From Saprospiraceae bacterium (GTDB taxonomy: Bacteria > Bacteroidota > Bacteroidia > Chitinophagales > Saprospiraceae), in the NCBI GenBank assembly GCA_015490175.1, contig WFYJ01000133.1, positions 1 through 39,347 of the forward strand: 39,347 bases of DNA, written 5' to 3'. This document shows positions 33,908-39,347 of the stretch, piece after piece. The notes beneath the pieces were generated by a model. It worked only from the letters and a program-made list of their open reading frames with translations. It was not told where the DNA came from and made no database searches. The translations under genes were made by a program, and so were the position numbers. Position 1 is the first letter of the stretch; every line of letters starts with the position of its first letter.

Positions 33908-34516
33908 ATGAAAAATGACGACGACATGAGCGGCTTTACCTTGCTCGTATGCGGCATGCAGATTGATCACAGCCAACCGGGCAGCCTGGGCGGCGTGGCC
34001 GATCGCCTGGTGGCACCCATCGTGCAGGCGGCGCGGCAGGCTGCTTACGTCGTCGGCCTGCGTGAGTGGCACCCTGCCGACCACGTCAGCTTCGCGGCGC
34101 GCCATCTGTGGCGCAAGCCCGGCCAGCAAGTCGTTTTCGGGGAGCGCGCCCTCGAGCTGCAGCCCATCCATTGCGTGCAGGGCACCTTTGGCGCGCGCTG
34201 GCTGCCCGGCATTGCGGGGCTGCCCTGGTCGCTGGTCGTCGATACGGGTGCCCGCCGCGATGTGGACCATTATTCGGCTTTCGAAGAGGCCGACGGTGCC
34301 GATACGGGCCTGTTGCCTTGGCTGAAGGCGCGCGATCCCGGGATGCTCGTGCTGGCCGGGCTGCCGCTCGATGGTCTGCTGGGAGCCACATTCGAACAGG
34401 CGCGCGCCCTGGGCTTTGAGGTGCGCTTGTTGGAGGGGGGATGCAGCCTGCTGCACCAGCTCGAGGTGTCGCCTGCGTGGAGGGAGCCACACGCAATGTG
34501 GTGGTCGCCCGGGTGA
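33908..34516 (+). CDS. Nicotinamidase-fold protein lacking the catalytic triad (probable pseudoenzyme)
   Basis: This 202-residue protein aligns along its length with PncA-type nicotinamidases of the isochorismatase-like superfamily. Shared blocks are 'MQIDHSQPGSL', 'EWHPADHVSF' (residues 53-62), 'HCVQGT' (88-93) and 'VDHYSAF' (119-125). All three catalytic residues are changed: the aspartate of 'DMQ' is Gly16, the lysine before the 'VDxYSAF' block is Thr113, and the nucleophilic cysteine of 'DYC' is Leu157. Of the metal ligands, His55 and His88 remain and the aspartate is Glu53. The frame is intact and the fold residues are conserved, so I infer a non-hydrolytic binding or regulatory protein rather than decay. 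The start is ATG 33908 or 33926. It converges on the ybbR-like gene with a 9-base gap. Confidence 0.75.
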   Translation: MKNDDDMSGFTLLVCGMQIDHSQPGSLGGVADRLVAPIVQAARQAAYVVGLREWHPADHVSFAARHLWRKPGQQVVFGERALELQPIHCVQGTFGARWLPGIAGLPWSLVVDTGARRDVDHYSAFEEADGADTGLLPWLKARDPGMLVLAGLPLDGLLGATFEQARALGFEVRLLEGGCSLLHQLEVSPAWREPHAMWWSPG

Positions 34517-34525
34517 AAAGAACAG

Positions 34526-35509
34526 TCAGCGCGATGAGGTGTCCACGAAGTAAAACGACACGGCCTGGGGGGTAAACCGAACGTTGCGCACGAAAGGTGG
34601 GCTCTGCATCAGGTGCAGGGGCACAGTGGTCTGATTACTGCCCGGCTCCAGCCCTCTCAGGTCGGCCACCACGCGGAAGTCCGAGGTGTCCACGGTTTCG
34701 TATTTGCCGACAGGCAATTCGACCAGTAATTGCACATGGGTGGGCTGGATGCGGACATGGGCCGTGTCGCCCAGAATCGTGACGGGTTGGATGAGCGCCT
34801 TTTCCGTCAGCCTTTCTACCTGTACGCGTACTTTTACTTTGTCGGGTCGGGCGCGCAACAGGTCGGCGTGGGGCAACTGGATGGGCACGGTGTGCTCGAG
34901 CGGTGCCGATACTTCCGATGCTTCCAGAGGCTGCGTCTGTACGTGGTCAATGGTCTGTACCAGCGATGCGGGGCCGCTGATTTCCACGGTATCGGGCACG
35001 GCCCGGATGGAATCTGTCAGTACGTATCCCGAAGCGATGGATACCTTTTGTGTGGGCACGCGCACGGGCACGCGCCGCACCAGCCGTCGCTCCACGCGAA
35101 TGGGCAGGAAGTCATATTCGAGCCGCACCACTTCGATGTCTGGATGCAACTGCGACTCGAGCTGTGAGATGATTTCGTCGCGGCTGACCATCGCGTTACT
35201 GCGCTGCCCTACGGGGAAATAGAGCACCGGATCGGAGCGCCACAGGCTCTGTGCCAGCAAATCCCAACCCTCACCGCTCACTTCTACCTGCATGGTCTCG
35301 GGCGGGAGCTCGTGCCAGGCCAGCGTATCGGGCAACTGCCAGGTGATGTGGACCGCGATGGTGGTCGTGTAGCTGTTGTCGAGCTTGACGAAAAGCCAGA
35401 AAACCAGCGAGATGCAAAAGCATACCAGCCAGACCCTGCGGTCTTCAGCCTCAGGCAACACGCTGCCCAACATGGACAAGCGTTTCGATATCCAGGAACC
35501 CGGGTTCAT
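34526..35509 (-). CDS. YbbR-like (CdaR-type) domain protein
   Basis: This 327-residue protein has one membrane helix near the N-terminus (about residues 26-42, 'VWLVCFCISLVFWLFVKL'), then an extracytoplasmic region of YbbR-like beta domains: 'VEISGPASLVQTIDHVQT' (about 175-192) and 'PIQLPHADLLRARPDKVKVRVQV' (abbreviated, about 210-232). In Firmicutes, YbbR/CdaR proteins regulate the di-adenylate cyclase CdaA. In Bacteroidota a related gene typically sits directly after yajC, as here; its function there is not established. It follows yajC by 56 bases on the same strand and is probably co-transcribed. The coaE gene that often follows in this phylum is absent. Confidence 0.78.
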   Translation of the reverse strand: MNPGSWISKRLSMLGSVLPEAEDRRVWLVCFCISLVFWLFVKLDNSYTTTIAVHITWQLPDTLAWHELPPETMQVEVSGEGWDLLAQSLWRSDPVLYFPVGQRSNAMVSRDEIISQLESQLHPDIEVVRLEYDFLPIRVERRLVRRVPVRVPTQKVSIASGYVLTDSIRAVPDTVEISGPASLVQTIDHVQTQPLEASEVSAPLEHTVPIQLPHADLLRARPDKVKVRVQVERLTEKALIQPVTILGDTAHVRIQPTHVQLLVELPVGKYETVDTSDFRVVADLRGLEPGSNQTTVPLHLMQSPPFVRNVRFTPQAVSFYFVDTSSR

Positions 35510-35565
35510 GCTTGGTCAGGTTCATGAGGCGCCCGGTGACAGGATCCGGCCGGCACGGCACCGTA

Positions 35566-35898
35566 TCAGTCTTTCTTCTCTTCTTCGCCGGCGTGCAGGG
35601 CATCGGTCATTTCCTTGGAAATGGCACTGCGCAAGACGCGCACGAAGTGCTTGTTGCCCAGGTCGAGCGTGACGATGTCGCCTTCGATCTTGTTGATGCG
35701 TCCGATGAGGCCACTCCCCGTGACGACCTCCTGTCCTTTCTGGAGGCTGTCGATGAACTGGCGCTGCTCGCGCTGGCGCTTGGCCTGAGGACGGATCATG
35801 AACAGCCAGAAAACCAGGATGATCAATCCCCAGAATACCAGCGTCATAATCCCCTGGTTGCCTCCTGCTTGCAGTAAAATGAGTGCCATGAGTTGCAT
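35566..35898 (-). CDS. yajC: Preprotein translocase subunit YajC
   Basis: YajC is a small accessory subunit of the SecDF-YajC complex, which assists Sec-dependent export. The 110-residue protein has one N-terminal membrane helix (about residues 17-35) ending in the family motif 'FMIRPQAKRQREQ'. A cytoplasmic beta domain follows with 'GQEVVTGSGLIGRINKIEGD' (about 54-73) and a charged tail. Length and motifs are typical. It precedes the ybbR-like gene, and its promoter box is at 35933-35940. Confidence 0.95.
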   Translation of the reverse strand: MQLMALILLQAGGNQGIMTLVFWGLIILVFWLFMIRPQAKRQREQRQFIDSLQKGQEVVTGSGLIGRINKIEGDIVTLDLGNKHFVRVLRSAISKEMTDALHAGEEEKKD

Positions 35899-35932
35899 GT
35901 TTGTTTTGCGTGATCAGTGGAAATGCGTGCGA

Positions 35933-35940
35933 CAAAGGTA
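35933..35940 (-). promoter_or_regulatory. Bacteroidota-type -7 box for yajC
   Basis: The minus strand reads TACCTTTG, a full match to TAnnTTTG and identical to the gyrA box. It lies 35 bases before the yajC start, just after the terminator of the preceding gene. Confidence 0.65.
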
Positions 35941-35960
35941 CTGTCTGGCTCGGGGTTCCT

Positions 35961-35993
35961 GAAACGAAAAAGGCACGGCTCTTGGCCGTGCCT
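35961..35993 (-). terminator. Terminator of the DUF2807 protein gene
   Basis: Stem AGGCACGGC / GCCGTGCCT (35971-35979 and 35985-35993) has a five-base loop. On the minus strand it is followed by TTTTCGTTTC. It lies 22 bases after the stop at 36015. Confidence 0.8.
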
Positions 35994-36014
35994 GTGGTCA
36001 GTGGCGTGGGTACA

Positions 36015-36704
36015 CTATTTCATCGGCTTGACTTTGCCACTTCCGGTCGTATGGCTGCGGATACGTGCAGGGCCGGTGTAGTAGACCGATCCACTTCCCG
36101 TGATGGATGCTTCGATTTCTTCGGTGCCGTGGACGCGCGCATTGCCCGAGCCGGAAATTTCGACTTCTACGACGCTCGCCTCGAGTCCTGCGGCATCCAC
36201 CTGGCCCGATCCGGTAATAGACACTTCCAGCTCGTTTGCCCGACCCGAAAGCTCGATGCTGCCTGAGCCGGTTACTTCAGCATCGACTTCTCTGGCATCT
36301 TCGAGGCTCAGCCCGATCTTTCCCGAGCCCGTGACACTGAACTCGAACTCGTCTCCCTCGAAGGAGTCCTTCCCCAGCACTTTCCCCGAGCCCGTCACAT
36401 CTACGTCTTCCAGCTCGGGTACCGAGATGTAGATGGTGATTTTTCCTTTTTGACGCCAGGTTTGGGGCAAGAAGCGAATGTGCCAGGTGTCGCCTTCGGC
36501 CTCCTTGTTCAAGGCTTCAAAGTCTTCCGGGCTTGCTTCCACGCGCACGTTCAGCGGCCCCCGGTTGACGTACACGGTGGCCGGAATGCTCAGATCGACA
36601 TCGGTGAACGGCCCCGTTTCGATCGTTTTTCCGCCTTGCGCCAGGGCGGTACTCGTAGCCAATGCCCAGGCAAGGCATACCAGCAGAAAGGATTTGCTGC
36701 TCAT
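36015..36704 (-). CDS. Secreted DUF2807 (GIN domain) beta-helix protein
   Basis: This 229-residue protein has a signal peptide (residues 1-23, ending 'TALAQG'). A DUF2807 domain follows with seven regularly spaced 'TGSG' or 'SGSG' turns (TGSGKV, TGSGKI, TGSGSI, TGSGQV, SGSGNA, TGSGSV, TGSGKV) about 15-28 residues apart. This is the pattern of a right-handed beta-helix, each turn bearing the same small loop. These proteins are common in Bacteroidota envelopes and have no established activity. I chose ATG 36704 because the signal peptide starts there. It is divergent from the HtrA-type protease gene, and a terminator follows at 35961-35993. Confidence 0.85.
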   Translation of the reverse strand: MSSKSFLLVCLAWALATSTALAQGGKTIETGPFTDVDLSIPATVYVNRGPLNVRVEASPEDFEALNKEAEGDTWHIRFLPQTWRQKGKITIYISVPELEDVDVTGSGKVLGKDSFEGDEFEFSVTGSGKIGLSLEDAREVDAEVTGSGSIELSGRANELEVSITGSGQVDAAGLEASVVEVEISGSGNARVHGTEEIEASITGSGSVYYTGPARIRSHTTGSGKVKPMK

Positions 36705-36823
36705 GTGACTCTGGTTTTTGTGAAAAAAGTATGCTGCAGGGGGATAATGTCGCTCGAAATGACACACATATTGCCTGTGGGTTGCACTTCCCCAAGTTTT
36801 CGTTGCTTTGCACCATGCTCGTG

Positions 36824-38005
36824 ATGAAAACCAAGGTTATGAAAACACTGATGCGCATTTTTGGTCTTTTTGTCCTGTTGGTGACCGGCTTTTTGCTGGG
36901 TGCGAGTTGGCAGGGAAGTGGCAGAGGAAACCCTGCTACCCTGACCTCCGACCGCCCGGACCAGGCCGGCTGGAGCGATTCGGCCCGTATGGCGGGCGAT
37001 TCCGATGCTTCGACACAGCAGGATGGGGCCGATGCCCTGACGGAAGTGGAACGAGCCACCATCCGCATCTTCGAGCAGGCGGCCCCCTCTGTGGTGTTCA
37101 TCAACACTTCCGTCATGCAGATGGACTTCTTCTCGCTGAACGTGACGGAGATCCCCCGTGGCAGCGGCTCGGGCTTCGTGTGGGACAAACGCGGTCATAT
37201 CGTGACCAATTACCACGTCATCCAGGGCGCCGACCGCGCCCAGGTCACCCTGGCCGACCACTCGACCTGGGATGCCGAGCTGGTGGGCGTGGCGCCGGAA
37301 AAGGATCTGGCCGTACTCAAAATCAATGCACCTGCCGAGAAACTCAAACCCATCCCGCTGGGTATCTCGGAAAACCTGCGTGTCGGTCAGTCGGTGTTCG
37401 CCATCGGCAATCCGTTTGGGCTTGACCAGACGCTGACCACCGGCGTAGTGAGTGCCCTTGGGCGCGAGATCAAGTCCGTATCCGGCACGCCCATCCGTGA
37501 CGTCATCCAGACCGATGCCGCCATCAATCCCGGCAATTCGGGCGGCCCCCTGCTCAACTCCGCCGGCAAGCTCATCGGCGTCAACACGGCCATCTACAGC
37601 CCTTCGGGGGCAAGCGCCGGCATCGGCTTCAGCATCCCGGTCGATGCGGTGAAATGGGTGGTGCCGGAGCTCATCGTCAACGGCCGCATCATGCGGCCAT
37701 CGCTCGGTGCCGAGTATGCTTCGGCGCGCACCATGGCCCGCCTCGGGCTGAAAGGTGCGTTGATTCTCAATGTCATTCCCGGCAGCGCGGCCGATCGCGC
37801 TGGGTTGCGCCCCACGCGCCGCGACCGCTATGGCTATATCGTCCTTGGCGACATCATTACCCGAATCGGCGATGAAACGATAAATTCACCTGCGGAGATC
37901 CCACTGGCACTGGAAAAATATCGGCCGGGCGATCGGGTGCCCGTCCGATTCATGCGCGACGGGAAGGAATACGAAGTAGAGGTCGTGCTCGATCCGCCCC
38001 GATGA
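36824..38005 (+). CDS. HtrA/DegP-type serine protease with one PDZ domain
   Basis: This protein of about 393 residues belongs to the S1C family of envelope quality-control proteases. A single N-terminal hydrophobic helix (about residues 11-28) probably anchors it in the inner membrane. From this start the catalytic triad is His131 ('TNYHVI'), Asp161 ('EKDLAVLKI') and Ser239 ('GNSGGPLL'). One C-terminal PDZ domain follows ('GALILNVIPGSAADRAGL' and 'GDIITRIGDETI'). The single PDZ domain and membrane anchor resemble DegS or Gram-positive HtrA more than two-PDZ DegP. In-frame ATGs lie at 36815, 36824 and 36839; TTGCTTTG at 36803-36810 is a near match to the -7 box, which disfavours starts further upstream. 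It is divergent from the DUF2807 gene. Confidence 0.9.
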   Translation: MKTKVMKTLMRIFGLFVLLVTGFLLGASWQGSGRGNPATLTSDRPDQAGWSDSARMAGDSDASTQQDGADALTEVERATIRIFEQAAPSVVFINTSVMQMDFFSLNVTEIPRGSGSGFVWDKRGHIVTNYHVIQGADRAQVTLADHSTWDAELVGVAPEKDLAVLKINAPAEKLKPIPLGISENLRVGQSVFAIGNPFGLDQTLTTGVVSALGREIKSVSGTPIRDVIQTDAAINPGNSGGPLLNSAGKLIGVNTAIYSPSGASAGIGFSIPVDAVKWVVPELIVNGRIMRPSLGAEYASARTMARLGLKGALILNVIPGSAADRAGLRPTRRDRYGYIVLGDIITRIGDETINSPAEIPLALEKYRPGDRVPVRFMRDGKEYEVEVVLDPPR

Positions 38006-38054
38006 TCCAACCTTGAGGCCCCTGAAAAAACCCCAAATCTCACGCAACAGCTTG

Positions 38055-38210
38055 TCCCGACGGCCAGTCGGGAACGCAAAAGCCTGTCCCGAGCATCGGG
38101 AACGCAACGATTCGTAATACGTTTTTTGCTTTAATTCAGCTTGTTATTTATGGTGTTACGCGTCATCCCGACAAGTCGGGATTGTCACTGCTTGCCCCGA
38201 GCATCGGGGC
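38055..38210. repeat. Cluster of four CCCGA...TCGGG hairpins (REP-like)
   Basis: Four inverted repeats of related sequence lie within 156 bases downstream of the protease gene: TCCCGAC / GTCGGGA (38055-38073), TCCCGA-GCA-TCGGGA (38087-38101), ATCCCGAC-AA-GTCGGGAT (38165-38182) and GCCCCGA-GCA-TCGGGGC (38194-38210). None is followed by a T-run. With the phased repeat downstream they fill the 333-base gap 38006-38338, which has no visible gene. Confidence 0.8.
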
Positions 38211-38229
38211 CGTCACGGACTTTTTTCAG

Positions 38230-38320
38230 TAGCCTCAGAGTTGAGTTTACAACTCTGTGAAAATCAGTGCGTGCTCAGTGGCTCTCTGTGTAACTGAATG
38301 AACTTTCGCTTTTTTTCAAG
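38230..38320. repeat. Copy of the helically phased CTCTGTG element
   Basis: Heptamers CTCTGTG (38253), ATCAGTG (38263), CTCAGTG (38274), CTCTGTG (38284) and CTGAATG (38294) have spacings of 10, 11, 10 and 10 bases. This is nearly identical to the arrays at 71-118 and about 270-317. It lies just downstream of the stop of the minus-strand lipoprotein gene at 38339. Confidence 0.85.
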
Positions 38321-38338
38321 AGAGAGGACATCACTCTT

Positions 38339-39250
38339 TCACTCCGTCTTCTTTTCCAGGCTTTTCAGGAGCTCTTCTTCCGACTTACCCAGGTTGTCGA
38401 GCAGAAAGCGCGCATCGTCGGCAAAGTCGTTGTCGGGATAAGTTTTCAAAAAACGTTCGTACCACACCCGGGCCGAGTCGTATCGAGCCAGGTCGCTGTC
38501 CCAGGTGAACGCAATCATGAACATGGCGTCGGCAGCATCGGGATGGTCGGGATATTGTTCGAGCACCCGCTGGTACAATTCAATGGCCTTGTCGAATTGC
38601 TTCATCACGCGTGCCACCTCGGCTGCGCGGATCAGCAACACGGGCGACAGGGAGTCGCCGGGCAGCAAGGAAGCATACAACTCGCTGATCTCAACGAAGG
38701 CTGCGGCATTCCGATAATTGAGTTTCTGGTTTTTCAGATCGTACAGGTCATTGCCCAGTGCCTTGAGGCGTTCCGGAACGGTGGGCTGTCCTTCCGTGAC
38801 GCGGGCGAGCGAGTCACCCTTGGGCGTGCCCGCAAAGGCCCGTGCGATGCATTGTTCAAGTGCCGAAGCTTGCAGCGTGTCTTTCAGGTAAGTCTGGTAG
38901 ATGGTGGCCAGCAAAAGCGCGTTCTGGAGGGCATTGGGCGCATCGGGATAATCTCTGAGCACCTGCCTGAGCACGTCGGCGGCCGAGCGGTACCGCCTGG
39001 CGTAAAAGAGCGCCTCGGCAGCCTTGTGTTGCAGCTCGGAAGCCAGGCTGTCCGGAACCATCGAGGCCAGTACCTGACATTTTTCGGCCAGCGCCAATGC
39101 AGTCGAATCAGTCGGGCTTTCGCCAAACGAGGCCTCCAGCGCAGCAATCTCTTCCTGCAGTTGCACCGCCTCATCCGGCGCTTCTTCCTGACAACCGGCC
39201 CACAGTGCGCCCGCAAGCGCGACACAAAGTACAAGGCGAAGTGCGTTCAT
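38339..39250 (-). CDS. TPR lipoprotein (BamD/YbgF-like helical repeats)
   Basis: This 303-residue protein has a lipoprotein signal peptide with lipobox 'LWAGC' (Cys19 lipidated), followed by an acidic linker. The rest is helical, with TPR units such as 'AAEALFYARRYRSAADVLRQ' (about 77-96), 'QFDKAIELYQRVLEQYPDHP' (about 217-236) and 'ARVWYERFLKTYPDNDFADD' (about 259-278). The last two resemble outer-membrane lipoproteins of the BamD/YbgF type, but the organisation is not that of BamD. It is probably a periplasmic scaffold on the outer or inner membrane. The start at 39250 is fixed by the signal peptide. Bases 39251-39347 hold no recognisable gene. Confidence 0.85.
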   Translation of the reverse strand: MNALRLVLCVALAGALWAGCQEEAPDEAVQLQEEIAALEASFGESPTDSTALALAEKCQVLASMVPDSLASELQHKAAEALFYARRYRSAADVLRQVLRDYPDAPNALQNALLLATIYQTYLKDTLQASALEQCIARAFAGTPKGDSLARVTEGQPTVPERLKALGNDLYDLKNQKLNYRNAAAFVEISELYASLLPGDSLSPVLLIRAAEVARVMKQFDKAIELYQRVLEQYPDHPDAADAMFMIAFTWDSDLARYDSARVWYERFLKTYPDNDFADDARFLLDNLGKSEEELLKSLEKKTE

Positions 39251-39347
39251 TCCCGATCGCGTTGATAGTGTACAGAATTCGGTCTTTGCCGGGCCGAATT
39301 TAGGGGTTCCTATGAATTGTGCGGCAGGATAATGACCGGCCGATGAC

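Noticed and set aside
33908-34516. Functional nicotinamidase (pncA)
   Set aside because: Asp, Lys and Cys of the catalytic triad are Gly16, Thr113 and Leu157, so the family's activity cannot be assumed.
33908-34516. Decayed pseudogene of pncA
   Set aside because: The frame is intact at full length and non-catalytic conserved blocks are retained, which is not the pattern of neutral decay.
38055-38210. Terminator series for the HtrA-type gene
   Set aside because: None of the four hairpins is followed by a T-run, and their related sequences and clustering fit a REP-like repeat better.
1-39347. tRNA, rRNA, riboswitch, insertion sequence or prophage genes
   Set aside because: None was recognised on either strand. 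No cloverleaf-like tRNA sequence, transposase or integrase motif was seen in the translated frames or spacers.

Overview
The window is chromosomal DNA (roughly 55-60 % GC) from a member of the Bacteroidota, most likely a Saprospiria/Lewinella-type organism. The phylum call rests on type IX secretion signals of both kinds (a gliding-motility-associated C-terminal domain on a 2447-residue surface protein and a Por-type tail on a second secreted protein), several genes preceded by the Bacteroidota -7 promoter box TAnnTTTG, no clear Shine-Dalgarno sequences, PorT-like and DUF2807/DUF4097-type envelope proteins, and the yajC-ybbR gene pair. The family-level placement is inference.

Layout. 1-370: a 199-bp tandem repeat. 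372-3136 (minus): a GH31 alpha-glucosidase and a small PspC-domain protein. 3404-5869 (plus): gyrA. 6251-9527 (plus): a secreted TPR protein, a terminator, then the two membrane subunits of a TRAP transporter. 9553-12598 (minus): a DUF4097-like protein, an anti-sigma-like protein with its ECF sigma factor, and a small beta-barrel protein. 12905-18108 (plus): a tightly packed run engB - acyltransferase - kdsA - nspC - prmC with overlapping or nearly abutting genes. 18211-25554 (minus): a giant T9SS-exported adhesin-like protein. 25920-27456 (minus): a membrane/coiled-coil protein pair. 27578-32167 (minus): sbcD-sbcC, the Mre11-Rad50-like nuclease. 32419-33657 (minus): a T9SS-exported protein. 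33908-34516 (plus): a nicotinamidase-fold protein that has lost its whole catalytic triad. 34526-35898 (minus): yajC-ybbR. 36015-36704 (minus): a DUF2807 protein. 36824-38005 (plus): an HtrA-type membrane-anchored protease. 38339-39250 (minus): a TPR lipoprotein.

Most genes are housekeeping or envelope functions: lipid and LPS precursor synthesis (acyltransferase, KDO-8-P synthase), protein export (YajC, T9SS cargo), envelope quality control (HtrA, ECF sigma/anti-sigma, PspC) and DNA metabolism (GyrA, SbcCD). No phage, insertion sequence, CRISPR array, rRNA or tRNA was recognised.

The most unusual signal is at the DNA level. A 13-mer, TTTGCCGAAAGGC, occurs exactly seven times on both strands, in genes and between genes, where about 0.001 would be expected by chance. 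Five further copies differ only at one loop position. It resembles an uptake-sequence or chromosome-architecture word, and I know of no description of it. The intergenic gaps also carry a mosaic family of short-period repeats, including arrays of a CTCTGTG-like heptamer spaced exactly one DNA helical turn apart.
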